NCBI GenBank assembly: GCA_034429275.1
Contig: DAOUFU010000033.1
Span: forward strand, 1 to 28,826
DNA from: DAOUFU01 sp034429275
GTDB lineage: Bacteria > Chloroflexota > Anaerolineae > Aggregatilineales > Aggregatilineaceae
Direction: 5' to 3'
DNA length: 28,826 bases
The notes beneath the pieces were generated by a model. That model saw only the letters and a list, made by a program, of their open reading frames with translations. It did no database searches and was not told the DNA's origin. This document shows, one piece after another, positions 7,456 through 15,744 of this stretch (positions are counted from its first letter, which is position 1; every line of letters begins with the position of its first letter). The translations under genes were made by a program, and so were the position numbers.

Positions 7456-8523
7456 ATGACCGAGCAAATCATTACACCCTTGAGGACTCGCCTTTCCGGG
7501 CTGAAAGGTGCGCATTTCGTCGGGATGAACTCCCGCGCTTTGTGGACGATCATCGCCCTGATTTTGATCATCATCGCCAACCGGCTGGTCTCCGAGAACT
7601 TCTTCTCGGTTCGCATGGTGAACGGTCGGCTGATCGGCAGCACGATCAACATCCTCGATGGCGCGGCTCCCATTATGCTGCTGGCGACAGGCATGACACT
7701 GGTGATCGCTACTAAGGGCATCGACCTGTCGGTGGGCGCGGTGATGGCCATCTGCGCCGCTGTCGCGGTGGTGCTGATCAACCGCTACGAGGCCGGCTCG
7801 TCCAATATCCTTTACAAGCCGGGGGTCGTGATCGCCATCACCATCGGGGCCGGGGCGTTGTGTGGGCTGTGGAACGGCCTGCTGATCGCCGTCTTCGACA
7901 TTCAACCGTTCATCGCCACGATGATCCTGATGATCGCCGGACGTGGTGTGGCCCAGATGTTCACCGAAGGGCAGTCTCCTACCTACACCAATGAGACACT
8001 GGCGTTTTTGGGGCGCGGTGTCATTTTTGGCCTGCCCTTCCCGATCTACCTGTCGGTAGCGGTGCTGATCCTGGTGTACCTGTTCGTGCGCCGGACCGCC
8101 ATCGGGCTGATGATCGAGTCGGTGGGGATCAACGATCGGGCCAGTTATTACGTGGGCATCAATGCGGTCCTGGTCAAGATGCTGGTCTATGTCATTTCGG
8201 GGATGTGTGCCGCGCTGGCCGGGATGGTGGTCGCCGGCGAGATCAAGTCGGCGGACCCGCATACTGCCGGGTTATGGTCCGAGCTTGATGCCATCCTGGC
8301 GGTGGTGATCGGCGGCACGCTGCTCAGCGGAGGCCGCTTCAATCTGGCGATGAGCGCCCTGGGTGTGCTGATCATACAGGCTTTGCTCAACGCGCTGTAT
8401 ATCAGCAAGCTGCATCCCACTGCCAACCTGGTAGTGAAAGCCATTGTCGTTTTGCTGGTCCTGCTCCTGCAGTCGCCGGAATTCAGAAACACCCTGGCGC
8501 GGTTTGTCCGGAGGAAAGCATGA
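7456..8523 (+). CDS. Sugar ABC transporter permease, YtfT-like
   Basis: 355-residue integral membrane protein of the RbsC/YtfT family, with about nine hydrophobic segments after a short polar N-terminus. The family motif G-I-D-L-S-V-G-A-V follows an A-T-K-G segment at about residues 85-99, and a second conserved stretch G-G-T-L-L-S-G-G lies near residue 285. The start is two bases after the ATPase stop, and the stop overlaps the next permease start (ATGA). It forms the translocation pore with the following permease as a heterodimer. Nothing looks truncated. Confidence 0.93.
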   Translation: MTEQIITPLRTRLSGLKGAHFVGMNSRALWTIIALILIIIANRLVSENFFSVRMVNGRLIGSTINILDGAAPIMLLATGMTLVIATKGIDLSVGAVMAICAAVAVVLINRYEAGSSNILYKPGVVIAITIGAGALCGLWNGLLIAVFDIQPFIATMILMIAGRGVAQMFTEGQSPTYTNETLAFLGRGVIFGLPFPIYLSVAVLILVYLFVRRTAIGLMIESVGINDRASYYVGINAVLVKMLVYVISGMCAALAGMVVAGEIKSADPHTAGLWSELDAILAVVIGGTLLSGGRFNLAMSALGVLIIQALLNALYISKLHPTANLVVKAIVVLLVLLLQSPEFRNTLARFVRRKA

Positions 8524-9512
8524 AAGCACGATTTTTTCCGCTCCTGGTGACATTTTTTGTGTTCATTCTGCTCTATGCCTATTGCTACTCGCAATATTCC
8601 AGCTTTGGCACGATGCGCGTGGTGTGCAACCTGCTGCGTAACAACGCCTATATCGGCATCCCGGCAGTAGGCATGACGTTTGTGATCCTTTCTGGGGGCA
8701 TCGACCTGTCGGTCGGCTCGGTCATCGCCTTCACCGGCGTGTTCTGCGCGCTGATGATCGAACGCAAGGGCTATCACCCGCTGGTTGTGTTTGCCATGAT
8801 CCTGTCGATCGGCACGATCTTCGGCATGGTGATGGGAAGCATCATCCACTACTTCAAAATTCCCGCGTTCATCGTCACGCTGTCCGGGATGTTTTTGGCG
8901 CGCGGCGGGGCCTACATGCTGACGACCGAGTCGATCAGCATCCGTCACCCGTTCTATCTTGACATCTCCAAGCTGGTCTATGTTTTCCCGGATCGAGGCC
9001 GGTTCACCTTCGCTGCCGGGGTGTTCCTGGCGGTGGTGATCGTGGGGATCTTCCTGGCTCACTTCACCCGCTTTGGGCGGAATGTTTATGCGATGGGTGG
9101 GAATGATACGGGCGCACTGCTGCTTGGTGTGCCGGTCGCACGCACGACGATCACCATTTACGCCATGAGCAGCTTCCTGGCAACCCTGGCCGGGATCGTG
9201 CTGTCGCTCTCGAAACGGTCCGGTGATTCGACGATCGCCATGGGTGCCGAGCTGGATGTCATCGCTGCCGTAGTCATCGGTGGGACTCTACTGACCGGCG
9301 GCGTGGGGTATGTTATCGGCACGTTTATCGGCGTGCTGCTGCCCGGCGTAATCCAGACCTATCTGACACTGGATGGCTCGTTGACCCCCTGGTGGATCAA
9401 GATCATCGTTGGGGCGCTGCTGCTGCTCTTCATCGGCCTGCAGAAGCTGTTGAGCAGCGACTACCGCTTCCGCCTTGCGAACATGTTCAGGTCACCACAG
9501 CGAGCAAGTTGA
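8520..9512 (+). CDS. Sugar ABC transporter permease, YjfF-like
   Basis: 330-residue membrane permease of the same family as the preceding gene. It shows S-G-G-I-D-L-S-V-G-S-V near residues 56-66 and G-G-T-L-L-T-G-G near residue 257. It overlaps the upstream permease by four bases (ATGA), which indicates translational coupling and a heterodimeric pore, as in E. coli YtfT-YjfF. It is the last gene of the importer operon. A large nested stem-loop begins 16 bases after the stop codon. Confidence 0.92.
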   Translation: MKARFFPLLVTFFVFILLYAYCYSQYSSFGTMRVVCNLLRNNAYIGIPAVGMTFVILSGGIDLSVGSVIAFTGVFCALMIERKGYHPLVVFAMILSIGTIFGMVMGSIIHYFKIPAFIVTLSGMFLARGGAYMLTTESISIRHPFYLDISKLVYVFPDRGRFTFAAGVFLAVVIVGIFLAHFTRFGRNVYAMGGNDTGALLLGVPVARTTITIYAMSSFLATLAGIVLSLSKRSGDSTIAMGAELDVIAAVVIGGTLLTGGVGYVIGTFIGVLLPGVIQTYLTLDGSLTPWWIKIIVGALLLLFIGLQKLLSSDYRFRLANMFRSPQRAS

Positions 9513-9528
9513 CCGGTCGTTTTGGTGT

Positions 9529-9601
9529 CTGGCCGCCGCCGGGCGGCAGGGTCCACGCAGCGCACGTGGATACCTGCCCGGTGGGGCATGGCGGCGGCCA
9601 G
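9529..9601 (+). ncRNA. Nested stem-loop in the 3' untranslated region of the importer operon
   Basis: Three nested perfect pairings occur: 9529-9540 with 9590-9601 (12 bp), 9545-9550 with 9573-9578 (6 bp), and 9552-9557 with 9565-9570 (6 bp). The 5' strand can instead form a local 6-bp hairpin (9532-9537 with 9542-9547), so two folds compete. No U-tract follows. It may be a processing or terminator structure, or a small structured RNA; class unknown. Confidence 0.45.
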
Positions 9602-9847
9602 CGCCGGGCGGAGAGACCGCTCAACGTGCATCCAGAGGGCAGCAGCCCGTGACAGCCGCCCTCATCCCAAACCAGAAAATCCGCTCAATTAAGAGAATGT
9701 TGCGTATCTGTACGTAAGCCATTCCAATTTCATTTTACATGCATTATGATACATTACAGGACACATGGCGGCTGGTCCGATCCAGCATGTGAGCACTGCC
9801 CGATCTGCTCACACGGCTGACGGCTGGCGGCTGACCGTAGAGAGTGA
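9602..9847 (+). promoter_or_regulatory. Upstream region of the membrane histidine kinase
   Basis: No gene is seen. TATGAT at 9745-9750 lies in an AT-rich patch and is the best -10 candidate; the hexamer 17 bases upstream (TTCCAA, 9722-9727) is a poor -35. GAGAG just before the start codon is the likely ribosome-binding site. Confidence 0.35.
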
Positions 9848-11707
9848 ATGACCATGAGCAGCAAGAGATTCCGCAATCCAGGGCTTGGCGTCAAACTAAA
9901 CCTGTACCTGTTGTCCATCTTGAGCATTTTCCTGGTCAGCATCGTCTATTTGCTCAACCGCAATACACAAAGCCTGACCGAACAGTCCGGTGAAGAACGC
10001 GTTGTCGAAGAAGTCAACATCCTCGAAAACCGGCTGGCCGAAGTCGAAGACACGCTGCGGGTATACATCGATTTTATGGCGACAGGGGTCTATTTTGTCC
10101 AGGCGGTAGGCAATCGAAACGCCGACAATGTGGCCGAGATCGTCAACACCGCCAATATCGCGCTCAAGCTTGACGATATCAGTGTAGTGGATGGCGATGG
10201 TAACCGGCTGGTTGATACCTCGGTCGATGAGGACCCCTCCGAAGAGGATCGACTGCTGGCCGTGGGCCTTTCGGGCCGGGAAACCATCGACCTGCTGATC
10301 GAAAAAGACGGCGGCGGCGTGCGGATCAGCATCGCGGCTGTCGCACCCATTGTCAACACCACTGGCAATGTGCTGGGCGCGATCCAGATGAGCCGCCTGA
10401 TCAATGATGATTCGCTGCAAGCCCTGACCTTTGGGCGCGAGGCGATTCACCTGGGGCTGATCTATGACGACAAGATCATCGCGCGCACAATCCTGAGTCC
10501 GGCGGATCGACGTATGTCGAACACCATGCTGACCAACGGCATCTCGATTGACCCTGTGCCGCTCCGAACGGCTATGTCGGGCCAGACGGTCATTCTGGAT
10601 ACGCTGATTTCGGGTGACAAGGGGGTGCCGCACGCGGTGGCTTATGTGCCCATCCAGGTCGGGGCGCAAGAATCACCGGCGGTGGTCATGATCCTGGTGG
10701 AGCTGGAAGAAATCTATTCGTTCCAGAACAGCACGCTGAACAACACCGTATTGATCTTCACCGCGCTGACTTTGCTCACCGTGGTGATCATCTACATGGT
10801 GATCTCGCGCACAACCATTCGCCCGCTTTCCCAGCTCAAAGCGATTGCGCAGACCATGACCAGCGGCCAGTATAACGAGCGCGCGCCGGTCAAGTCTCAG
10901 GATGAAGTCGGGCAGCTGGCGGTGGCGTTCAACGAGATGGCCAACGCCATCCAGCAGCGCGAGACCAGCCTCGAAGTCGCCCGCGAGCAGGCCGAACGGG
11001 CTGACCGGGTGAAGTCGATGTTCCTGGCGAGCGTCTCTCACGAACTGCGCACGCCGCTCAACGCCATCATCAACCTGACCAAATTTGTCGCCATGGGGAT
11101 GTACGGGCCGATCAGTGACGAGCAGCAGGAAACGCTGCTCAAGGTCGAGGCCAGCGGCAAGCACCTGCTCAACCTGATCAACGATGTGCTGGATATTTCC
11201 AAGATCGAGGCTGGCTCGCTGGAGCTTTTCGTCGAAGAAAACCTGAAGATCGGCGATATCATCCAGCTCGCAGTCGAGACGGCCAAAGGGCTGCTGCTGC
11301 AAAAACCGGTCGAAATCCGCTGTGAGATCGAGCCGGACCTGCCGCCCATCACCGGGGACGAACAGCGCATTCGCCAGATCGTGCTCAACCTGCTTTCGAA
11401 TGCCTGCAAGTTTACCGACCAGGGAGAGATTGTAGTTAAGGCTTGCCGCCAGGACGGGAACCTGTTAATCTCGGTGCGTGATACTGGCCCCGGCATTGAC
11501 CCCTCGGATCATGCGGCAATCTTCGAATCCTTCCGCCAGGCGAAAGCTGGCGTGCGTAAGGCCGAAGGCACCGGCCTGGGCCTGCCGATCTCGCGTCGGC
11601 TGACCGAGGCCCACGGGGGGCGCTTGTGGGTGAGCAGTGCACTGGGAGAAGGGGCGACTTTCTTCTTCACCCTACCGATCGAGTCGTCGCTTGTGCCAAC
11701 CGTGTGA
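9848..11707 (+). CDS. Membrane-bound sensor histidine kinase with HAMP domain
   Basis: 619 residues. A first transmembrane helix (about 17-37) and a second (about 299-320) bracket a roughly 260-residue extracytoplasmic sensor region of the double-Cache kind. A HAMP linker (about 321-375), a coiled stretch, the HisKA domain with phospho-acceptor His398 (S-H-E-L-R-T-P) and an ATPase domain follow. The ATPase domain shows N-L-L-S-N-A-C (N box, N514 and N518), D-T-G-P-G (545-549) and G-T-G-L-G-L (574-579). All catalytic motifs are intact. It has no receiver domain; instead two stand-alone receivers are encoded immediately downstream and are its likely partners. The ligand is unknown. Its place after a sugar importer is suggestive but does not show a link. 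Confidence 0.92.
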   Translation: MTMSSKRFRNPGLGVKLNLYLLSILSIFLVSIVYLLNRNTQSLTEQSGEERVVEEVNILENRLAEVEDTLRVYIDFMATGVYFVQAVGNRNADNVAEIVNTANIALKLDDISVVDGDGNRLVDTSVDEDPSEEDRLLAVGLSGRETIDLLIEKDGGGVRISIAAVAPIVNTTGNVLGAIQMSRLINDDSLQALTFGREAIHLGLIYDDKIIARTILSPADRRMSNTMLTNGISIDPVPLRTAMSGQTVILDTLISGDKGVPHAVAYVPIQVGAQESPAVVMILVELEEIYSFQNSTLNNTVLIFTALTLLTVVIIYMVISRTTIRPLSQLKAIAQTMTSGQYNERAPVKSQDEVGQLAVAFNEMANAIQQRETSLEVAREQAERADRVKSMFLASVSHELRTPLNAIINLTKFVAMGMYGPISDEQQETLLKVEASGKHLLNLINDVLDISKIEAGSLELFVEENLKIGDIIQLAVETAKGLLLQKPVEIRCEIEPDLPPITGDEQRIRQIVLNLLSNACKFTDQGEIVVKACRQDGNLLISVRDTGPGIDPSDHAAIFESFRQAKAGVRKAEGTGLGLPISRRLTEAHGGRLWVSSALGEGATFFFTLPIESSLVPTV

Positions 11708-11726
11708 GCAGTGAGGGCAGATTACC

Positions 11727-12131
11727 ATGTCAGACCCGGTCATCATCTATTTTGAGGATGATACGTTGAGCCGCGATGTGATGCGGACTTGCCTGACGCG
11801 CGGCCTGGGCTATCAGAACGTTACGATCTTCGAGGATAGCAGCAATTTCGAAGGGCGGTTGGCCGCTTTGCCCACCAAGCCGGATATCATCTTTCTCGAT
11901 ATCCACATCGAGCCGATTGATGGCTTCACGATGCTCAAGCTCATCCGCGAGAACACGCCGTTTGCGTCCACCAAAGTGATCGCGCTCACGGCCAGCGTGA
12001 TGAACGAAGAGGTGAAGATGCTCAAAGAGGCTGGTTTTGACGGCGTGATCGCCAAACCGCTCGATTTTGATATTTTCCCTACGGTGCTGCGCCGCTTGCT
12101 CAACGGGGAGCAAGTCTGGCATATCAAGTGA
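11727..12131 (+). CDS. Stand-alone response regulator receiver protein
   Basis: 134 residues, a single receiver domain with no output domain. The acidic cluster is E9-D10-D11, the phospho-acceptor Asp57 is in F-L-D-I, switch Thr87 is in A-L-T-A-S, and Lys109 is in A-K-P. It starts 19 bases after the kinase stop, so it is almost certainly in the same operon. Without a DNA-binding or enzymatic domain it should act by protein contact or as a phosphate shuttle or sink, as CheY- or Spo0F-type proteins do. Confidence 0.92.
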   Translation: MSDPVIIYFEDDTLSRDVMRTCLTRGLGYQNVTIFEDSSNFEGRLAALPTKPDIIFLDIHIEPIDGFTMLKLIRENTPFASTKVIALTASVMNEEVKMLKEAGFDGVIAKPLDFDIFPTVLRRLLNGEQVWHIK

Positions 12132-12245
12132 TAGGCTGCTGGCCCCCAGGCAGACGTGATGCAAGAGACTATATGCGGCTGGCACGAGGATGTGGGGACG
12201 ATGTTGGGCCGGCGGCGGGATTGTAGGCTAAACAGGCAGGATGGA

Positions 12246-12632
12246 ATGGCTACTCTTCATGCGTTGATCATCGATGATGATTCCTACAGCATCCACATCA
12301 TGGAGCGGCTGCTGGACCAGGAAGACATCTCCTATACGGCGGTGGCCGACCCGACAGGGCTGGAAAGCATTCTCCAGATGCACAATAAGGTCGATATCGT
12401 GTTTCTCGATCTCGAAATGCCCAAGCTCGATGGCTACGAAGTGCTGGCGCTGCTCAAGCGTCACCTTGAGCCGACGGTGCCGATTGTCGCCTGCACCGTG
12501 CATACGGCAGAGATCGGCAACACCCGGCGGCAGGGATTTTCGAGCTTCGTGGCCAAGCCGCTGGATCTCGACCGCTTCTCCGATCAACTGCACCGCATCT
12601 TGAACGGCATCCCCGTGTGGGAATCGCGCTAG
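12246..12632 (+). CDS. Second stand-alone response regulator receiver protein
   Basis: 128-residue single receiver domain. D10-D11-D12 form the acidic pocket, Asp55 in F-L-D-L-E-M-P is the phospho-acceptor, and A-K-P supplies the conserved Lys. The ATG at 12246 is preferred to GTG 12156 or ATG 12159. It aligns with the start of the preceding receiver, has CAGGA just upstream (12237-12241), and the longer form would add 30 residues of unrelated sequence. It lies 114 bases after the first receiver and appears to belong to the same kinase operon. The pair suggests branching or a phosphorelay. Confidence 0.88.
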   Translation: MATLHALIIDDDSYSIHIMERLLDQEDISYTAVADPTGLESILQMHNKVDIVFLDLEMPKLDGYEVLALLKRHLEPTVPIVACTVHTAEIGNTRRQGFSSFVAKPLDLDRFSDQLHRILNGIPVWESR

Positions 12633-12651
12633 AGGGCCACCCTCGCCTCAG

Positions 12652-13005
12652 ATGGGAGCGAATGCACTCTTTACCTGTGTGGTGGTTTGCTTGATGGTTC
12701 ACGAACTGGACGCCATTCATCGGCATGAATGGCGTTTTTTCGTGTTCTTGCGACCCTTCAGCGACCCGACCGCCTATCACATCTTCACCGCGGCCCACGC
12801 GCCGCTGCTGGTGCTGGTCCTGTGGAACTTGCACTCGCCTGCTTTCCAGGTGGGGTTAGATGTGTTTGCCCTTGTGCACGCCGGGCTGCATTGGACTCTG
12901 CGCCATCACCCTCGCCTGGAGTTCAGGACCTGGTTCTCCTGGTTGTGGATTGCCGGTGCCGCCCTCTTGGGGCTGCTGCATCTCATCCTGCTGGCTGCAA
13001 GCTGA
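12652..13005 (+). CDS. Small four-helix membrane protein with HELDAI...HEWR motif (DUF6713-like)
   Basis: 117 residues with four hydrophobic segments (about 4-20, 44-62, 66-84 and 92-115). The motif H-E-L-D-A-I followed by H-E-W-R-F-F near the end of helix 1, and further histidines in helices 2 and 3, match from memory a family of small bacterial membrane proteins of unknown function. The DUF number is from recall and should be checked. It starts 20 bases after the second receiver stop on the same strand. Oddly, codons 20-30, which encode the conserved motif, form a perfect 11-bp hairpin followed by six T residues, an intrinsic terminator inside the gene (12710-12740). Confidence 0.7.
   Translation: MGANALFTCVVVCLMVHELDAIHRHEWRFFVFLRPFSDPTAYHIFTAAHAPLLVLVLWNLHSPAFQVGLDVFALVHAGLHWTLRHHPRLEFRTWFSWLWIAGAALLGLLHLILLAAS
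12710..12740 (+). terminator. Intrinsic-terminator-like hairpin inside a coding region
   Basis: Perfect 11-bp stem (12710-12720 with 12725-12735), tetraloop CGGC and a run of six T (12735-12740). It is the only structure in the window with all three textbook parts. It lies 78 bases after the second receiver stop and within the first quarter of the small membrane protein gene, so it could end the kinase operon or attenuate the membrane protein. Confidence 0.7.
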
Positions 13006-13020
13006 GCACCGCCTCTGCGC

Positions 13021-13854
13021 TCAGCCCGCGTTGGTATACAGCCAGTCGATCACCAGCCCGATCAGGTCATCGTGCCAGGCGAACAGATCCATGCCGTGCT
13101 GGTTGCGAGGATAACGCTGCACGGTGACCGGGTTAGTTGCGGCCTCGACCATCATGGGCACACCACGCGCGGGCCAGCCATCCCACTCGGCATAGACCAG
13201 CAGCACCGGGCGCTCGCCCAACAGCGTGGTGAAGGCCGGCTCGATCTCCAGCCCTTGATAGCTCCAACCCGGCGAGATGCCGATGGCCGTGCGGCAGAGC
13301 GCATCGCGCGCGCAGCCGAGAATCGCCAGGCTCGACCCCATGCTCGATCCCATTGTAGCGGTCGTGTCGGACCGCACCCAGCCGGTGCTGCGCAGCCACT
13401 CCAACCAGACGACAACATCATTCGCTGCCATGTCCCAGTCGAAGCCGCCGCCGGTCGCGCCATAGCCGCGTACATCTACGTTGAGCACATTGATCCCAGC
13501 GCCGAGCAGCGACCCCAGCACACCGTCCCAACTGGACCGGTCGGTGTAGAGCTGGTGCTGCAGCAGCACGGTTGGCCCGGCAGGGTTGATCAGGTACAGG
13601 TCGCCCACCAGACGCCGCTCATCGAGGGCTTCCACACTGACCGGCAGCCCGTTATAGGGGCGCGGCGTGATGGTGGGTGTCTCAGCGGGTACGGGCGAAG
13701 GGGTGACGGTCAGCGTTGGCGTAAGGGTTGGGGTGATCTGCGGCTGTGGCCCCTGGGCCGCAGCGATCATCGGCTGACCCAGTGAAGCACCGATCAACAC
13801 ACCCGCGAGCGCGGCGAGGCTCACCAGGCAGATCACACGAGTTGGAGCTTTCAT
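13021..13854 (-). CDS. Secreted alpha/beta hydrolase
   Basis: 277 residues. The N-terminus has a hydrophobic export signal (about 8-34, ending near A-A-A-Q-G) and a Pro/Thr-rich linker (36-66), so the enzyme acts outside the membrane. The hydrolase core has V-R-G-Y-G near 128-132, the nucleophile elbow G-S-S-M-G with Ser171, and candidate triad partners Asp225 (Y-A-E-W-D) and His253 (N-Q-H-G). The substrate is unknown; the fold covers esterases, peptidases and dienelactone-hydrolase-like enzymes. AGGAAG lies six bases before the ATG. It converges on the small membrane protein gene with only 15 bases between stops. A terminator separates it from herA upstream. Confidence 0.85.
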   Translation of the reverse strand: MKAPTRVICLVSLAALAGVLIGASLGQPMIAAAQGPQPQITPTLTPTLTVTPSPVPAETPTITPRPYNGLPVSVEALDERRLVGDLYLINPAGPTVLLQHQLYTDRSSWDGVLGSLLGAGINVLNVDVRGYGATGGGFDWDMAANDVVVWLEWLRSTGWVRSDTTATMGSSMGSSLAILGCARDALCRTAIGISPGWSYQGLEIEPAFTTLLGERPVLLVYAEWDGWPARGVPMMVEAATNPVTVQRYPRNQHGMDLFAWHDDLIGLVIDWLYTNAG

Positions 13855-13909
13855 AACGGTCTTCCTGCATCATTGAACCAGAGCAAAACAGTCCCAAGCA
13901 TACAAGCAG

Positions 13910-13947
13910 AGCGGGGTAGGGTCAAAAAATGCTGACCCCACCCCGCT
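13910..13947 (-). terminator. Hairpin terminator after herA
   Basis: A 14-bp stem with one mismatch (13910-13923 with 13934-13947) and a ten-base A/T-rich loop lies 31 bases past the herA stop on the minus strand, ahead of the hydrolase gene. It lacks a clear U-tract. Confidence 0.65.
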
Positions 13948-13977
13948 GACCGTGTGCAGGTGGTAGGCGAGCTTGCG

Positions 13978-15681
13978 CTACCGCAGCCGCCGGGATTCCC
14001 GGTCGCTGGCTTTGGGAGCATGCTTGGACGTGCTGCTGCTTCCGCCCGCGCCCGTGATGCTGGCATAGAAGGCTTCGTCGTAGCTGCGCGATTTGACCAC
14101 AACCGGCATCGGCACGGCATGGCCCATGATGATCGCCTGCTGGCGCGTATCGAGCCGGGCTAGCACTTCGCGCAGCCCGCCCGCACCGCTGATGCCCATC
14201 AGCGCGGCGGCGATGTCCCGCTCGTTGTCGAGCAGGGCAGGCACGCGCGTGCCGATCTGGCTCATGATCTCCTCGTCGATGCCGCTGGGGCGCTGGTCCA
14301 CGATCAGCAGGGTCACGTTATATTTGCGCATCTCGCGGGCGATCACACCGAAAATCGTCTGCCGGGCAATGAGCGGATCGAGGAACTTGTGCGCTTCCTC
14401 GATGGTGATCAGAAGCTGGGGCGGCTCCATGCTTTCGTCGCCCAGCGCAGTCTCGACACGCTCAACATACATGCTGTGGATGCGCCGGGTCAGGTAATTG
14501 GCGACCAGGATATAGGCGGCCAGGTCGTTGCCATGACGCCCGAATTCGAGTACCACACTCTTTCCTGCCTCGATATAGCCCAGGATCTTCCGCGCCGAGT
14601 CATCGACTGCCTGCCGCCGCAGAAAGTCGAAGCGCTCGAAGCGCTGCACGCGCCGCTTGAGCGCCGCGACCGAGGCCATATTCACCCCGCCGCTCTCTTT
14701 CAAGGCATCCAGTTCTTCCGCCGATGCCGTGATCAGGCGGGCAATCCAGCCCGCCCCCCAATCTTTGTGCAGTTCGTAGGCGGCATCGATCATCGAGTCC
14801 GACAGGTCGAGCGTAGTCTTGAGCATGGCGAGGTCTTCGGGCTGGATGTCATCGTAGCCCAGCGTGACCACGTGGTCGTATTTGGCGTTGCGCCGCCGGG
14901 TGGATTCCTCATCCAGGGTGAAGATGGCCACCTGCGAGCCGAATAACTGGCGCAGCCCTTTGGCGCGCGGACCGCGTTCGTCCACCACTTCCCAACCATA
15001 ATCATTGTGCATGTCGAAGATCAGGTTGACCGCGACGTTGTTTTTGATGATGCCCGCCAGCAGGATACGCGTCAGGAAGCTCTTGCCCGTGCCGCTCTTG
15101 CCGAACACCCCAACCGAGCGCTCCACCAGCCGCCGCAGGTCCAGGTTGACCTGTGTCTCTTCCAGTTCGAGCGGCGCGCCCACGTTGAAGTGGGTGGCGT
15201 CTTCCTGGCCGAACACGTCGTTCACGTCCTCAGCGGTGGCAATTTCCACCGTCATGAAGTGGCTGGGGATGGTCTTGACCGCCTTCGGCTCCGGGTCCGC
15301 TTCGTCGATGGTCAGCATGGGCGCAACATGCAGCGTGCCGAATGCCGCCGTGCCGGTGTAAATCTCCGCCATGAACGGATCGCTAAGGTCGGGTGGGTCG
15401 CTGCGGATGGCCGGGTTGGTCGCGTCCAGCACAATATCGGTGATCATGCAGAAGAAGCGCTTGCGCAGACCGCGCACCACCACGTAGCGCCCCACCGCCA
15501 GGTCTTCGATCACGGTAGACGCGTCGAGCTTGACATCCAACCCTTTGCTGAGCGAGCCGCCCACCACCACGCCCACGCGCTGCCCGGCGCTGCGAGATGC
15601 ACCCGCACCGCGTGGAAACCAGGCATCCAGGCTGTTGGGGTCGGCCTGAGAATCGGGATAGAGCGGGTCACGAGAAGTCAT
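13978..15681 (-). CDS. herA: HerA-like DNA-translocating ATPase
   Basis: 567 residues. An N-terminal HAS-barrel-like region (about 33-120) precedes a FtsK/HerA RecA-type ATPase. Walker A is G-K-S-G-T-G-K-S at 194-201, Walker B is L-L-I-T-I-E-E at 423-429, and the family motif V-D-Q-R-P-S-G-I lies at 461-468 with a likely arginine finger in Q-I-G-T-R-V. HerA hexamers pump DNA and, with the nuclease NurA, process DNA ends for recombination. nurA and a HAS-barrel gene lie upstream on the same strand. The start has AAGGA about eight bases upstream. The gene has its own -10 box (TATAAT, 15745-15750) and a GAAC-N4-GTTC site at the predicted start point, suggesting induction by DNA damage. The C-terminal tail is Ser/Lys/Arg rich. 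Confidence 0.88.
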   Translation of the reverse strand: MTSRDPLYPDSQADPNSLDAWFPRGAGASRSAGQRVGVVVGGSLSKGLDVKLDASTVIEDLAVGRYVVVRGLRKRFFCMITDIVLDATNPAIRSDPPDLSDPFMAEIYTGTAAFGTLHVAPMLTIDEADPEPKAVKTIPSHFMTVEIATAEDVNDVFGQEDATHFNVGAPLELEETQVNLDLRRLVERSVGVFGKSGTGKSFLTRILLAGIIKNNVAVNLIFDMHNDYGWEVVDERGPRAKGLRQLFGSQVAIFTLDEESTRRRNAKYDHVVTLGYDDIQPEDLAMLKTTLDLSDSMIDAAYELHKDWGAGWIARLITASAEELDALKESGGVNMASVAALKRRVQRFERFDFLRRQAVDDSARKILGYIEAGKSVVLEFGRHGNDLAAYILVANYLTRRIHSMYVERVETALGDESMEPPQLLITIEEAHKFLDPLIARQTIFGVIAREMRKYNVTLLIVDQRPSGIDEEIMSQIGTRVPALLDNERDIAAALMGISGAGGLREVLARLDTRQQAIIMGHAVPMPVVVKSRSYDEAFYASITGAGGSSSTSKHAPKASDRESRRLR

Positions 15682-15728
15682 GGCGAGTCCTTGTGCCGGG
15701 TACCTGACAAATACAGCCTATCAAATGA

Positions 15729-15740
15729 GAACATGTGTTC
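15729..15740. promoter_or_regulatory. LexA (SOS) box candidate at the herA promoter
   Basis: GAAC-ATGT-GTTC is a perfect match to the Gram-positive-type LexA motif GAAC-N4-GTTC, and flanking A and T extend the symmetry to 14 bases. It starts four bases after a consensus minus-strand -10 box, so bound LexA would cover the start point. Dehalococcoides, a Chloroflexota member, is known to use this motif type. Regulation is inferred. Confidence 0.65.
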
Positions 15741-15744
15741 TTAT

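Noticed and set aside
9479..9488. GAACATGTTC as another LexA box
   Set aside because: The half-sites are separated by two bases, not four, and it lies in the end of a permease coding region.
12156..12245. Longer start for the second receiver protein
   Set aside because: The extra 30 residues have no receiver similarity, and ATG 12246 has a ribosome-binding site and aligns with the first receiver.
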